Positions 18,172-27,256 of a stretch of 64,000 nucleotides of DNA are shown piece after piece. The notes beneath the pieces were generated by a model. That model was given only the letters and a program-made list of their open reading frames with translations, did not search any database and was not told the DNA's origin. Origin of the DNA: Bacteroidota bacterium (GTDB taxonomy: Bacteria; Bacteroidota; JABWAT01); the NCBI GenBank assembly GCA_023151185.1, contig JAKLJL010000002.1, positions 507,058-571,057 on the forward strand, in the 5' to 3' direction. Made by a program: the position numbers and the translations under genes. Every line of letters starts with the position of its first letter. Within the stretch, counting starts at the first letter, position 1.

Positions 18172-19308
18172 TCACATCATAAAACCAAGAAGAATACCGG
18201 CTGCAACGGCACTTCCGATTACGCCGGCTACATTGGGGGCCATGGCATGCATAAGAAGGTGGTTTTTCGGATCATATTCCAACCCGACAATCTGGGAAAC
18301 CCGGGCACTGTCCGGGACCGCCGAAACACCGGCATTACCAATCAATGGGTTGATTTTATTATCCCCTTTGAGGAAAAGATTCAGCAATTTGGCAAACATA
18401 ATTCCGCCAGCAGTCGCAACCATGAAAGACAAAGCTCCCAGTACAAAAATCAGGACAGATTTGGGGGTCAGGAAGGTTGTAGCCTGGGTCGATGCGCCAA
18501 CTGTCAGTCCGATCAGAATGGTGACCACATCAATCATGGGCTTTGCTGCAGTATCGGCCAGCCGTTTGGTTACTCCGCTTTCCTTCAGCAGGTTTCCGAA
18601 AAACAGCATTCCCAGCAAAGGCATTGCACTTGGAGAGATAAAGGTTGTGAGCAAAAGTCCAACAATCGGGAACAGGATTTTTTCCAGTTTTGAAACAGTT
18701 CTTGGCGGTTTCATCCGGATCACCCGTTCTTCAGGCGTTGTCAGCAGCCTCATGATCGGTGGCTGAATCAGGGGTACCAGCGCCATATAAGAGTAGGCCG
18801 AAATGGCAATTGCCCCGATTAATTCTGGTGCAAGCTTGGAGGCCAGAAAGATGGCAGTGGGTCCGTCGGCCCCACCGATAATCCCGATAGCTGCCGCTTC
18901 CTCCGGTGAAAACCCCAAAACAATTGCGCCCATCAGGGTTGCAAAAATTCCCAGTTGCGCTGCCGCACCCAGAAGCAGAAGTTTCGGGTTTGAAAGGAGG
19001 GTTGAAAAATCAAGCATAGCCCCGATTCCCAGGAAGATCAGTGGCGGGTAAATTCCTTTCAGTACCCCGAAATGGAGATAATTCATGACTGATCCCGGCT
19101 CATAAATCCCGACCTGCAGATTGGCATTTTCAAGGAACGGAACATTCCCGACCAGAATACCGAATCCGATCGGGATCAGCAGAAGAGGTTCATATTCCTT
19201 TTTAATGGCAAGGAAGATAAACAGCAGCCCGATGGCCAACATCACAATATGGCCAATGGTGAAATTGGCGAAGGCAGTAAGGGTAAAAAATTTCTCCAGA
19301 CCCGACAT
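18172..19308 (-). CDS. Sodium-pumping acyl-CoA decarboxylase beta subunit (OadB/MmdB/GcdB family), copy 1
   Basis: 378 aa membrane subunit that decarboxylates carboxybiotin and exports Na+. About eleven hydrophobic segments. Family landmarks are [20 protein letters not shown] (with the essential Asp of the Na+ site), [20 protein letters not shown] and [15 protein letters not shown]. Ribosome site GGAGG 7 nt before the ATG, overlapping the end of the biotinyl subunit gene 2 bp away. Last gene of operon 1 (alpha-gamma-biotinyl-beta). The paralogue at 25336 has the same motifs but clearly different loops, so this is an old duplication rather than a recent repeat. Confidence 0.95.
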   Translation of the reverse strand: MSGLEKFFTLTAFANFTIGHIVMLAIGLLFIFLAIKKEYEPLLLIPIGFGILVGNVPFLENANLQVGIYEPGSVMNYLHFGVLKGIYPPLIFLGIGAMLDFSTLLSNPKLLLLGAAAQLGIFATLMGAIVLGFSPEEAAAIGIIGGADGPTAIFLASKLAPELIGAIAISAYSYMALVPLIQPPIMRLLTTPEERVIRMKPPRTVSKLEKILFPIVGLLLTTFISPSAMPLLGMLFFGNLLKESGVTKRLADTAAKPMIDVVTILIGLTVGASTQATTFLTPKSVLIFVLGALSFMVATAGGIMFAKLLNLFLKGDNKINPLIGNAGVSAVPDSARVSQIVGLEYDPKNHLLMHAMAPNVAGVIGSAVAAGILLGFMM

Positions 19309-19310
19309 GA

Positions 19311-19754
19311 TCAGCCTCCGATTTCAATCAGAAGGTCACCTTCAAGCACAGAATCCCCTTTTTCAACCCGTACCGAGGTAACAGTTCCCTCCTTATCCGA
19401 ATTGATGGTGTTTTCCATTTTCATGGCTTCAAGAACAATCAGTCTGGACCCAACCCGGACTGCATCGCCGGGTTTAACATGGACTTCGAGAACTGTTCCC
19501 GGAAGGGGTGATTTGATTCCGCCTGTCCCCTTTCTTTCGGTCGGTTTCGCAGTCCGTACTGTCGATTTTTCCATGTCAGTAGAGGGCACTGCCTCCTTCC
19601 GGACGAGAACGGGGGTTTTGGTTGTTTTTACCTCACGGTCAATTTCGACTGTGTAGGGCGTTCCGTTGACCTCGATTGTGGCTTTTGCGCCGTCAATGGA
19701 CTGGATTTCAACTTCGTAATTATTTCCGTTGATTGAAAATTTAAAGTTTTTCAT
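19311..19754 (-). CDS. Biotinyl (lipoyl-like) carrier subunit of the sodium-pumping decarboxylase, copy 1
   Basis: 147 aa. Carries CO2 as carboxybiotin from the carboxyltransferase to the membrane beta subunit. Residues 1-45 form a small beta domain, 46-80 a flexible charged linker with Pro and Thr, and 80-147 the biotinyl domain with Lys112 in LEAMKMEN. The linker is shorter and less Pro/Ala-rich than in copy 2 (26481). It lies 5 bp downstream of the gamma-like gene and 2 bp upstream of oadB. Confidence 0.93.
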   Translation of the reverse strand: MKNFKFSINGNNYEVEIQSIDGAKATIEVNGTPYTVEIDREVKTTKTPVLVRKEAVPSTDMEKSTVRTAKPTERKGTGGIKSPLPGTVLEVHVKPGDAVRVGSRLIVLEAMKMENTINSDKEGTVTSVRVEKGDSVLEGDLLIEIGG

Positions 19755-19759
19755 ACTGG

Positions 19760-20248
19760 TTACGCCCTTTTTGATGGTGTCCGCTGAGGCATCTGGCGGA
19801 GGTTATAGATTTTAGAGTTCCAGGGTGAGTAGGTTCTTGCCACTTTCCGGATGGTCAAAACGGTATTTTCCTCGTCACGCAGTTGGTGCAGATATAAATG
19901 AAGTGCCATTGCAATGGCGGCATTGACTTCCCCCGAAACACTCAGATCCGTTCCCTTCGGAACGTCTTCATTTGTTTCCTTCATCACCTTTTTCCTGGAC
20001 CAGTTGTTGATCCGGTTTGAGATAAAAGCAAAGGTGAGATAAAGAAAGGTCAGGGAAAGAAAAACTATTCCCATTCCAATCAGAGAAATCATGACCGGAT
20101 TTCCGTTTCCGTTGATATCAAGAGACCAGAGCCGTTCAAAATAAACACCCAGTTCATCTACATTGGTTGTATGATGGGCAGGCGCCGTTTTCATGGCCGC
20201 CTTCAATGAATCGGCCGCAGCAGTTTGCATAATCAGAAAAGTCAGCAT
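19760..20248 (-). CDS. OadG-like gamma subunit of the sodium-pumping decarboxylase, copy 1
   Basis: 162 aa. A hydrophobic N-terminus (TFLIMQTAAA) is followed by a short periplasmic part, one strong transmembrane helix (PVMISLIGMGIVFLSLTFLYLTFAF) and a cytoplasmic tail ending PWNSKIYNLRQMPQRTPSKR. The helix plus short tail is the OadG plan; in known enzymes this subunit anchors the complex. ATG 20248 is chosen because GAGGGA, which overlaps the TGA of the upstream alpha gene, lies just before it; the upstream extension to 20275 would overlap that gene. Longer than the copy-2 gamma (117 aa). Confidence 0.85.
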   Translation of the reverse strand: MLTFLIMQTAAADSLKAAMKTAPAHHTTNVDELGVYFERLWSLDINGNGNPVMISLIGMGIVFLSLTFLYLTFAFISNRINNWSRKKVMKETNEDVPKGTDLSVSGEVNAAIAMALHLYLHQLRDEENTVLTIRKVARTYSPWNSKIYNLRQMPQRTPSKRA

Positions 20249-20255
20249 CTGTCCC

Positions 20256-21809
20256 TCACAGCGGAATATTGGCATGTTTTTTCGGAAGGTTGGTATCCTT
20301 CTTGGTAGCCAGTGACTGAAGTGCCCTGATCACTCTGAACCGGGTATTCCGGGGTTCAATCACATCATCAATATATCCCAGATTTGCGGCGATGTACGGA
20401 TTGGCAAATTTATTCCGGTAGTCCTCCTCCTTCGAGGCAAGGAAGGCCGTCTTTTCTGCAGGATCAGAAATTGCAGCAACCTCTTTCTGATAAATGATTT
20501 CTGCTGCGCCTTTGGGCCCCATAACTGCAATTTCTGCTGTCGGCCAGGCATAATTGATATCGCCTCTGAGGTGTTTCGAACTCATCACATCATAGGCACC
20601 GCCATAAGCCTTTCTCAGAATCACCGTTACTTTAGGTACCGTGGCTTCCCCATAGGCAAAAAGCAGTTTGGCGCCATGAAGGATAATGCCGCCGTATTCC
20701 TGTGCAGTTCCCGGCAGGAATCCGGGAACATCCACCAAAGTCACAAGCGGGATGTTAAAGGCATCACAAAACCTGACAAACCGGGCTGCTTTCCGGCTGG
20801 AATTAATGTCGAGAACTCCGGCCAGATACTTCGGCTGATTGGCAACAATACCGACGGCTGTCCCGTTGAACCGGGCAAATCCGGTAATGATATTCGGGGC
20901 AAAGCTTTCGTGTACTTCCAGAAATTCACCCAGATCCACAATCCGGTGAATGACATCTTTGACATCATAGGGTTTTGCCGGGTTGTCGGGTATGATTTCA
21001 TTGAGCACTGGATCAAGTCGGTCGACCGGATCTTCATTCGGGACAAAAGGCGGTTCTTCCAGATTGTTCTGCGGCAGGTAACTGACCAGTTTCCGGATCA
21101 GCAAAATCCCGTCCTTTTCAGAATCCACAGCGAAGTGGCAAACACCCGATTTGGTGGCATGGACTTCGGCACCACCCAGTTCCTCATCGGTCACGTCTTC
21201 ACCGGTTACCGTTTTAACCACTTTCGGCCCGGTCAGGAACATGTTTGAGGTTCCCTTCGACATGATAATGAAGTCCGTCAAGGCCGGAGAGTAAACTGCG
21301 CCACCGGCACACGGACCAAAAATAGCCGAAATCTGCGGGACTACACCTGAAGCCAGAATATTCCTTTCGAAAACTTCTGCATAACCGGCAAGAGATTTCA
21401 CTCCCTCCTGAATTCTGGCGCCGCCTGAATCATTCAGCCCAATAACCGGTGCTCCGGTTTTGGTAGCTTTATCCATGATTTTACAGATTTTCTGTGCATA
21501 CATTTCTGACAGGGATCCGCCGAAAACAGTAAAATCCTGCGCAAACACATAGACCATCCGGCCATCAATGGTGCCATAACCGGTCACGACACCATCGGTC
21601 AAAAACTGCTGACCTTCCAGGCTGGGCTCCCGGTGGGTAACAAACATATCAAATTCTTCAAAGGAACCTTCATCCAGAAGAAGTTCTATTCTCTCCCTTG
21701 CGGTATATTTTCCTTTGTTATGCTGGGATTCGATGCGTTTTTCACCGCCGCCAAGTCTTGCCTTGGCCCGCAAATCGAGCAGTTCTTTTATTTTTTCCTG
21801 GATCAGCAT
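20256..21809 (-). CDS. Carboxyltransferase alpha subunit, methylmalonyl-CoA decarboxylase/propionyl-CoA carboxylase beta family, copy 1
   Basis: 517 aa. Transfers the carboxyl group from an acyl-CoA to biotin. Two crotonase-like halves with the acyl-CoA motifs GGARIQEGV and [14 protein letters not shown], and biotin-side motifs [16 protein letters not shown] and [19 protein letters not shown]. Asp407 follows GGAY; in studied propionyl-CoA carboxylases Asp at this place goes with propionyl/methylmalonyl-CoA, so methylmalonyl-CoA is the likely substrate (inference). The downstream gamma, biotinyl and beta genes and the lack of a biotin carboxylase in the operon mark it as decarboxylase rather than carboxylase. 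First gene of operon 1. Confidence 0.93.
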   Translation of the reverse strand: MLIQEKIKELLDLRAKARLGGGEKRIESQHNKGKYTARERIELLLDEGSFEEFDMFVTHREPSLEGQQFLTDGVVTGYGTIDGRMVYVFAQDFTVFGGSLSEMYAQKICKIMDKATKTGAPVIGLNDSGGARIQEGVKSLAGYAEVFERNILASGVVPQISAIFGPCAGGAVYSPALTDFIIMSKGTSNMFLTGPKVVKTVTGEDVTDEELGGAEVHATKSGVCHFAVDSEKDGILLIRKLVSYLPQNNLEEPPFVPNEDPVDRLDPVLNEIIPDNPAKPYDVKDVIHRIVDLGEFLEVHESFAPNIITGFARFNGTAVGIVANQPKYLAGVLDINSSRKAARFVRFCDAFNIPLVTLVDVPGFLPGTAQEYGGIILHGAKLLFAYGEATVPKVTVILRKAYGGAYDVMSSKHLRGDINYAWPTAEIAVMGPKGAAEIIYQKEVAAISDPAEKTAFLASKEEDYRNKFANPYIAANLGYIDDVIEPRNTRFRVIRALQSLATKKDTNLPKKHANIPL

Positions 21810-22160
21810 GGATGTAGACCTATCTGGTTTTGTTGTTTGGGTTTCCCTGAAGTAAGAAACTTTTGTGATGTTGTTCTGAAAAGCGATTGCGAACCAACAG
21901 ACGGACCTGTTTTTCTCCGGGCAAGTTAACTATCCTAAAAAAACCCTACAATATCTTTTTATTTTGGTTTGATTAAAATTCGGCAGAAAGTGGCCTCAAA
22001 CTCGAAAAGATCAAGCCTATATTTAATGCATTTATAATGTTTTGTTCTTGCTTTTAGACTTTTTTAAACCTTCGCACCCAATTTTTCCCCTTTTCAATTG
22101 GGATTTCCCTTATTTTCGTCATCAAATTACCCTATCTTTCCCAAAAGAAACAGGATTAAA
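21810..22160. other. Intergenic region between divergent decarboxylase operon 1 and sensor kinase
   Basis: About 350 bp, strongly AT-rich in the middle (around 21940-22060). It must carry both promoters. I could not pick a convincing -35/-10 pair for either gene and saw no clear operator palindrome. Confidence 0.4.
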
Positions 22161-25100
22161 ATGGGATTTTTAAGGCTTTTACTCCCTTTCATTAGTTTTC
22201 TATTAGCACCGGCCTTGGTTTCGGCTCAGCAGGAAGCCGGATTGCCTTTCATAAAACAGTTCAGATCCTCTGACTTTAAGGCACCTGATCAGATCTGGAC
22301 CGGAACGGCTGCACCGGATGACCGGGTTCTTTTTGGGACATCCGGTATTCTGCTTGTATTCGACGGGCAGGAATTTCAGGCCATTCCCACACCGGGAAAC
22401 CGAACCCTCAGGACGGTAAAGGCCCTGCCGGACGGCAACACATACTGGGGGACCAGCAGTGATTTTGGCCGGTTGGACATCAGTCCGGAAGGAAAAATCT
22501 CCTTTGTTTCCTTTGCGGATTCCCTGCCGGAAAGCCAGAGGAAGTTCGGCTCTGTTTTTTCAATTTCAGGCAGCAAAAACTCCATCTGGTTCAGGTCCGG
22601 GAAAAACCTTTTTTTTTGGAACGGGAAGGAAATCCGCCGGATCAGAAAACAGGGAAATATCGACGTTCTGATGCAAATCGGAACCGGCATTTACGGTTCG
22701 GAAGATCAACGGGGGCTTTTCAGACTGCAGGATACAGTTTCGGTGGTTTTGCCAGGAACCCTGGACCTGTCAAAAGATTATGTCACTGCCCTGCTTCCGT
22801 TCCAAAACGGAAAAATCCTGACGGTGGCCGAGAAAGGCGGACTACAGATTTATGACCCGGTAACCGGCAAACTTTCCCTTCTTCCGGATGGCAAACATAA
22901 GCCGATGATTGACGGACGGATTTATGGCGGACTCCGGCATACCAACGGGCACTTTCTGATCTGGACTCTTGCAGCCGGGATTTTTGAGTTTTCTGAATCC
23001 GGGATTTTCATCCGGCAGCTAACCGAAAGTCAGGGGTTGCCCGGAAATAATATTAAGCACGTTTTTGAAGACCCGGCCGGGAATCTCTGGGCTACAACCG
23101 AAACCGGTATTGCCTATCTGGAATATGCCAGCCCGGTCAGTGTTTTTGATTCCCGGTCCGGAATAAAAGGAATTGTTCACGCAGTCCAGCGCCACAATGG
23201 AATTCTGTATGCGGGAACCGGTGACGGACTGTTTATGCTTCACCCTGGAAATTCCAACTCAGGCGGACTTGCCTTTTCCGAAAAAATTCCCGGGCTGCAG
23301 GCTCAGGTTTTTGGCTTAACCCCCTATCAGAATCAATTGCTTGCAGCGACCGGGGACGGTATTTTCCGGATTTACCCAACCTGGAAAAAATTAAACCCTG
23401 CACGGAGTTCTGTGCTGTTCCCGGTTCCGGGAAAACCAGGCCTGTTTCTGGCAGGAACACTCGGGGGCGCCGGGCTGCTGGATCTGACCCGCCAAAAAGG
23501 TCCGGTTCTGAAGCCATTGAAAAGCCCGCCGGATATCCGGTCGTTTTCTGTTGCCGGAAGTGGGTCCTATTGGGTAGGTACCCATTCAAATGGACTGTTC
23601 AAACTTGACCTGACCCTCAGCCCGGGTGATACCTCCTCAACACTATCCCAGCCGGATTCGAGCAATTGGTTTACCGAAGGAACTGTTTTCACGGGGGATT
23701 CCGGACCTGCTCCGCTTTTTTCGACTTCACAGGGAATCTGGCACTGGAAGGACGGAAGATTTATTCCGGCAGTCTTTTCAGGATTCAACCCGGATGCACC
23801 TGTTTTGTCTTCGGCTCTGTTCAGGTACCTCCACTCAGGAACGCTCCTGCTTGCTGCTGAGCAGGATTCCATTTTCGGAGAAAACCTCCTGCTAACCGGC
23901 CCGGATCCCTTTCACGGGAATCTTCAGCGGCTGAATGGAAACCTGTTTAAGTCAATTTTTGAAGAACCGGATGGGACACTCTGGATAGGAACCCAGGGTC
24001 AGTTATTCCGGGTTGTTCCCGGGTCCGGTTCGCTCAGGGAAACTCCTTTCCGGGTATTGTTCAGGGAAATCAGGACGGGTGCCGGGTTTAGACTTCCGCT
24101 TTCTGACACACTGGAAACCCATCCGGAACTTGATTGGGATGGTAACGAACTAACCTTCCGGATTTCTGCCCGTGATTACACCACCTCTGATGGTGTTCAG
24201 TTCCGGTACCGGCTCGAAACGTCCGGGACCGGCTGGTCGTCATGGACCAGCAGCCGGGAAGTCCGGTTTTCCAATCTCTGGCCGGGAAACTATACCCTTG
24301 TTGCACAGGCCAGGTCAGCATCCGGAAAGCTTTCCCTTCCGGCAGAATACAGGTTCACAATCCGGAATCCCTGGTATTTTTCATGGCTTTTTATTCTGCT
24401 TTGGATACTCCTTTTCATCGGGCTGACCGCCGGATTTGTCCGGTTAAAAACTCTCAGGCTCCAGCGTAAAAACCGGGACCTGGAACAAAAAGTACTGGAT
24501 AAAACCCGGGAATTGCTTCTCCATGAAAAAATGGCTGCGGTCGGGCGGATTTCAGGCGGACTTGCCCATGAAATCAACAATGCGCTTGCCATTATTTCTT
24601 CCAACCTGTACCTGGTCAGGACTTATCTTTCTGTTCAACCGGGAAGAAAAAAACCAGATCTCGGCGTGGAAGAACTGAATGATATTGATACTGCCATCCG
24701 CGGAGCAGAAACCGGCAGTTACCGGATTCAGGAAATAATTGAAAGTCTTAAAAAGGCTGCAAACCCGCATCAGACAGAAAAAGCCTTTATTCAGGTGGAT
24801 CCAACCATCCGCACCATTATTGACCTTTACCTGCAGCCAGACCCCAAAACTGAAATTCGGGTGTCGGGAGGCGTCCAGTCCAAACTTGGCTGCAACCCGG
24901 GATTATTCAGCCTGGCCATCTTTAACCTGCTCCATAATGCTCTTGATGCCTTGAATTCTTACCGGAAGAAAATCGGGGATCCCGGTTTTGCCGGGCAGGT
25001 TCTGGTTGAAACCCGTACGGAACCCCTGAAACCCGGGCTTTTAATTATCCGGATTTCTGATAATGGTCCCGGAATTCCGGCAGAATACCATAACCGGGTT

Positions 25101-25262
25101 TTTGATCCGTTTTTTACCACCAAGGAAGTTGGGTCCGGCAGGGGGCTGGGTCTGTATGAAGTTTATGCTATCATCAATGGAATGGGAGGCCGGATCACTC
25201 TTGAACCTGAGGAAGGACGGGGAACTGTCTTCACGCTTGAACTTCCGTTTCAGAAACCGTAA
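22161..25262 (+). CDS. Membrane sensor histidine kinase with reg_prop beta-propeller and Y_Y_Y domain
   Basis: 1033 aa. Signal peptide 1-24 (ending LVSAQ). Residues about 30-640 form a periplasmic two-component-regulator propeller made of repeats such as GLPGNNIKHVFEDPAGNLWATTETGIAYLE and GTLWIGTQGQLFRV. A Y_Y_Y domain (FRYRLETSGTGWSSW...PGNYTLVAQA) precedes one transmembrane helix at 738-760. The kinase core has phospho-acceptor His803 in GLAHEINNALA, LLHNALDAL (N box), ISDNGPGIP, DPFFTTKE and GSGRGLGLY. There is no receiver or DNA-binding domain, so it is not a full hybrid HTCS; no partner regulator lies adjacent (a lone receiver is at 32.2 kb). ATG 22161 has AGGA 7 nt upstream. It lies between two sodium-pump operons. 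Confidence 0.93.
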   Translation: MGFLRLLLPFISFLLAPALVSAQQEAGLPFIKQFRSSDFKAPDQIWTGTAAPDDRVLFGTSGILLVFDGQEFQAIPTPGNRTLRTVKALPDGNTYWGTSSDFGRLDISPEGKISFVSFADSLPESQRKFGSVFSISGSKNSIWFRSGKNLFFWNGKEIRRIRKQGNIDVLMQIGTGIYGSEDQRGLFRLQDTVSVVLPGTLDLSKDYVTALLPFQNGKILTVAEKGGLQIYDPVTGKLSLLPDGKHKPMIDGRIYGGLRHTNGHFLIWTLAAGIFEFSESGIFIRQLTESQGLPGNNIKHVFEDPAGNLWATTETGIAYLEYASPVSVFDSRSGIKGIVHAVQRHNGILYAGTGDGLFMLHPGNSNSGGLAFSEKIPGLQAQVFGLTPYQNQLLAATGDGIFRIYPTWKKLNPARSSVLFPVPGKPGLFLAGTLGGAGLLDLTRQKGPVLKPLKSPPDIRSFSVAGSGSYWVGTHSNGLFKLDLTLSPGDTSSTLSQPDSSNWFTEGTVFTGDSGPAPLFSTSQGIWHWKDGRFIPAVFSGFNPDAPVLSSALFRYLHSGTLLLAAEQDSIFGENLLLTGPDPFHGNLQRLNGNLFKSIFEEPDGTLWIGTQGQLFRVVPGSGSLRETPFRVLFREIRTGAGFRLPLSDTLETHPELDWDGNELTFRISARDYTTSDGVQFRYRLETSGTGWSSWTSSREVRFSNLWPGNYTLVAQARSASGKLSLPAEYRFTIRNPWYFSWLFILLWILLFIGLTAGFVRLKTLRLQRKNRDLEQKVLDKTRELLLHEKMAAVGRISGGLAHEINNALAIISSNLYLVRTYLSVQPGRKKPDLGVEELNDIDTAIRGAETGSYRIQEIIESLKKAANPHQTEKAFIQVDPTIRTIIDLYLQPDPKTEIRVSGGVQSKLGCNPGLFSLAIFNLLHNALDALNSYRKKIGDPGFAGQVLVETRTEPLKPGLLIIRISDNGPGIPAEYHNRVFDPFFTTKEVGSGRGLGLYEVYAIINGMGGRITLEPEEGRGTVFTLELPFQKP

Positions 25263-25313
25263 AAACAAAAAACCCCGGTGCAGCAGACAATGGCCTGTGC
25301 ATCCCGGGGTACA
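25262..25313 (-). terminator. Intrinsic terminator of the second sodium-pump operon
   Basis: ACCCCGGTGCA (25273 on) pairs with TGCATCCCGGGGT (to about 25310), with a TG/AT bulge. On the minus strand a T-rich run (TTTTTTGTTTTT) follows. It lies just after the OadB copy-2 stop and converges on the kinase gene end. Confidence 0.8.
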
Positions 25314-25335
25314 GAACACCAAAGGGATGTGGTGT

Positions 25336-26469
25336 TTATTTTCCTAAAATGGCCAGGAGAATACCGGCTGCAATGGCAGTTCCAACAACACCGGCAACGT
25401 TCGGTCCCATGGCGTGCATGAGCAGATAGTTGTTCGGGTTATATTCCTGCCCGACATTATGAGAAACCCGTGCGGCCATCGGAACGGCAGAAACACCGGC
25501 TGATCCGATCAGCGGATTGATCTTCCCGCCCGTCATCCGGTACATGATTTTCCCGATAATCAGCCCGCCGACCGTCGACATTCCAAAGGCAACGACACCA
25601 AGAGAAATGATCTTGAGGGTTTCAATTTTCAGAAACTGATCTGCAGCCATCGTAAGTCCCACACAGGTACCCAGGAAAAACGTCACAATATTGATCAGTT
25701 CATTTTGGGCCATATTGGTCAGACGTTCAACCACACCAGATTCCCTGAGCAGATTTCCACCCATCAGCATGGCCAAAAGCGGTGCAGCCGGCGGCACAAT
25801 GAAGACACCGACCACGGTTACTGCCAGCGGGAAGATGATTTTGATCTTTTTGGAAACCGGTTTTACCGGAGGCATTTCTACGGCACGTTCCTTATCCGTT
25901 GTCATCAGCCGCATAATCGGGGGCTGAATAAGCGGAACCAGAGCCATGTAAGAGTAGGCTGCCACTGCAATCGGACCCAACAGGTGAGGTGCCAGTTTCA
26001 GAGTCAGATAAATTGCCGTCGGCCCGTCAGCACCGCCAATAATTCCGATCGCGGCAGCTTCCTGAAGGTTAAACCCAAGTGCAACCGCAGCAAGCAGCGC
26101 TGCAAATACACCAAACTGTGCACCTGCCCCAATGAGGAATGTCTTGGGTGACGCAAGTAAGGGGCCAAAATCGGTCATTGCCCCGATTCCAAGGAAAATG
26201 AGCGGGGGAAATATTTCCAGTTCAATTCCCTTCGAAAGGTAATAGTACAACCCGCCGATTTCATTCCCGTGAGGAACTGTCAACAGGCCGTTTCCGGGCA
26301 GGTTGGTCAGAAAAGCGCCCAGCCCGATTGGCAGAAGCAGGAGGGGTTCAAACCCCTTTTTAATTGCCAGCCAGATCAGAACAGAGGCCACAACAAGCAT
26401 CAGGACCTGGCCCCATTCAAGCTGCCAGTAGCCCATACCATGAATGAACTTTAGAAAATTTTCGTACAT
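25336..26469 (-). CDS. Sodium-pumping acyl-CoA decarboxylase beta subunit (OadB family), copy 2
   Basis: 377 aa multi-helix membrane subunit. Same landmarks as copy 1: [20 protein letters not shown] (Na+-site Asp), [41 protein letters not shown]-terminus MYENFLKFIHGMGYWQLEWG differs from copy 1. It is the last gene of operon 2 (epimerase-alpha-gamma-biotinyl-beta), 11 bp after the biotinyl gene. Function: decarboxylation of carboxybiotin coupled to Na+ export across the inner membrane. Confidence 0.95.
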   Translation of the reverse strand: MYENFLKFIHGMGYWQLEWGQVLMLVVASVLIWLAIKKGFEPLLLLPIGLGAFLTNLPGNGLLTVPHGNEIGGLYYYLSKGIELEIFPPLIFLGIGAMTDFGPLLASPKTFLIGAGAQFGVFAALLAAVALGFNLQEAAAIGIIGGADGPTAIYLTLKLAPHLLGPIAVAAYSYMALVPLIQPPIMRLMTTDKERAVEMPPVKPVSKKIKIIFPLAVTVVGVFIVPPAAPLLAMLMGGNLLRESGVVERLTNMAQNELINIVTFFLGTCVGLTMAADQFLKIETLKIISLGVVAFGMSTVGGLIIGKIMYRMTGGKINPLIGSAGVSAVPMAARVSHNVGQEYNPNNYLLMHAMGPNVAGVVGTAIAAGILLAILGK

Positions 26470-26480
26470 ATCAGTACCGG

Positions 26481-26882
26481 TTATTCAAAAGTGACCAGAA
26501 CCTGGCCGGATTCAATCGTATCACCCACTTTAACATGGATGGTTTTAACCTTTGCATTGAACGGGCAGGACACATTGGTTTTCATTTTCATTGCTTCCAT
26601 CACAAAAAGAACATCCTTCATTTTCACATCCTGTCCTTCTTTGATGGGGATTTCGAGCATCACACCGTTCATGGGTGACTGAAGGCTTTTAGCATCAGCC
26701 GGAACCTGGGCACGGGGCGCAGTTGCAGGAGCTGCAGCCGGTCTGGGTGCCGCAACCGGTGTATTAATGCTGTAGGAAGTTGGCGGATACAACGGCTGGG
26801 GTTCCATCGCTTCGTCATCAGAAACCACTTCAACATCGACTTCGTACCGTTTTCCATTCACGGTGATCATGAGCTTTTTCAT
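26481..26882 (-). CDS. Biotinyl carrier subunit of the sodium-pumping decarboxylase, copy 2
   Basis: 133 aa. N-terminal beta segment (MITVNGKRYEVDVEVV), a Pro/Ala-rich flexible linker at about 40-63 (PVAAPRPAAAPATAPRAQ), and a biotinyl domain with Lys99 in VMEAMKMKTNV. The long swinging linker is typical of sodium-pump biotin carriers. AAGGA lies 8 nt before the ATG, overlapping the TAA of the gamma gene. Confidence 0.94.
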   Translation of the reverse strand: MKKLMITVNGKRYEVDVEVVSDDEAMEPQPLYPPTSYSINTPVAAPRPAAAPATAPRAQVPADAKSLQSPMNGVMLEIPIKEGQDVKMKDVLFVMEAMKMKTNVSCPFNAKVKTIHVKVGDTIESGQVLVTFE

Positions 26883-26893
26883 TGGTAATATCC

Positions 26894-27247
26894 TTATTTT
26901 CTTAAATTAATCTGGTGAGATCTCATATGTGTTGAACGGCCGCTTGACCGCCATGCCGTGGTGGACTTCCCACCTAAAAACTGAATTTTCCTGATGATTA
27001 CACTTTTATGAAGTGTCGCCTCAATTGCCGCAGAAAGAACCGCAACCAGTTCATCATTCACTTCATCCGGGGCTTCTTCTGATTCAATTTTTTTGGAATA
27101 ATTCGTAATCTTTTTGCGGTTCGAATATTCATCAGCAAATTTGAAGCACCAGATCATTCCTGCCAGCAAAGCAAGAGCCGAAAAAACGACACTGATCCCG
27201 ACAACCATAATAAGAAGGGCTTCAAAAAACAAATCTGCATTGAACAT
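26894..27247 (-). CDS. OadG-like gamma subunit of the sodium-pumping decarboxylase, copy 2
   Basis: 117 aa. One transmembrane helix (ALLIMVVGISVVFSALALLAGMIW), a charged cytoplasmic linker, and a C-terminus with WRSSGRSTHMRSH, the family's usual W-x-x-x-GR tail that in some members helps bind a metal. AAGGAG 5 nt before the ATG. It lies between the alpha and biotinyl genes of operon 2. Confidence 0.88.
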   Translation of the reverse strand: MFNADLFFEALLIMVVGISVVFSALALLAGMIWCFKFADEYSNRKKITNYSKKIESEEAPDEVNDELVAVLSAAIEATLHKSVIIRKIQFLGGKSTTAWRSSGRSTHMRSHQINLRK

Positions 27248-27256
27248 GTATGCTCC

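Noticed and set aside
20571-21248. 225-codon plus-strand frame inside the first alpha subunit gene
   Set aside because: Antisense shadow; no ribosome site and no family pattern, while the minus strand is a well-conserved carboxyltransferase.
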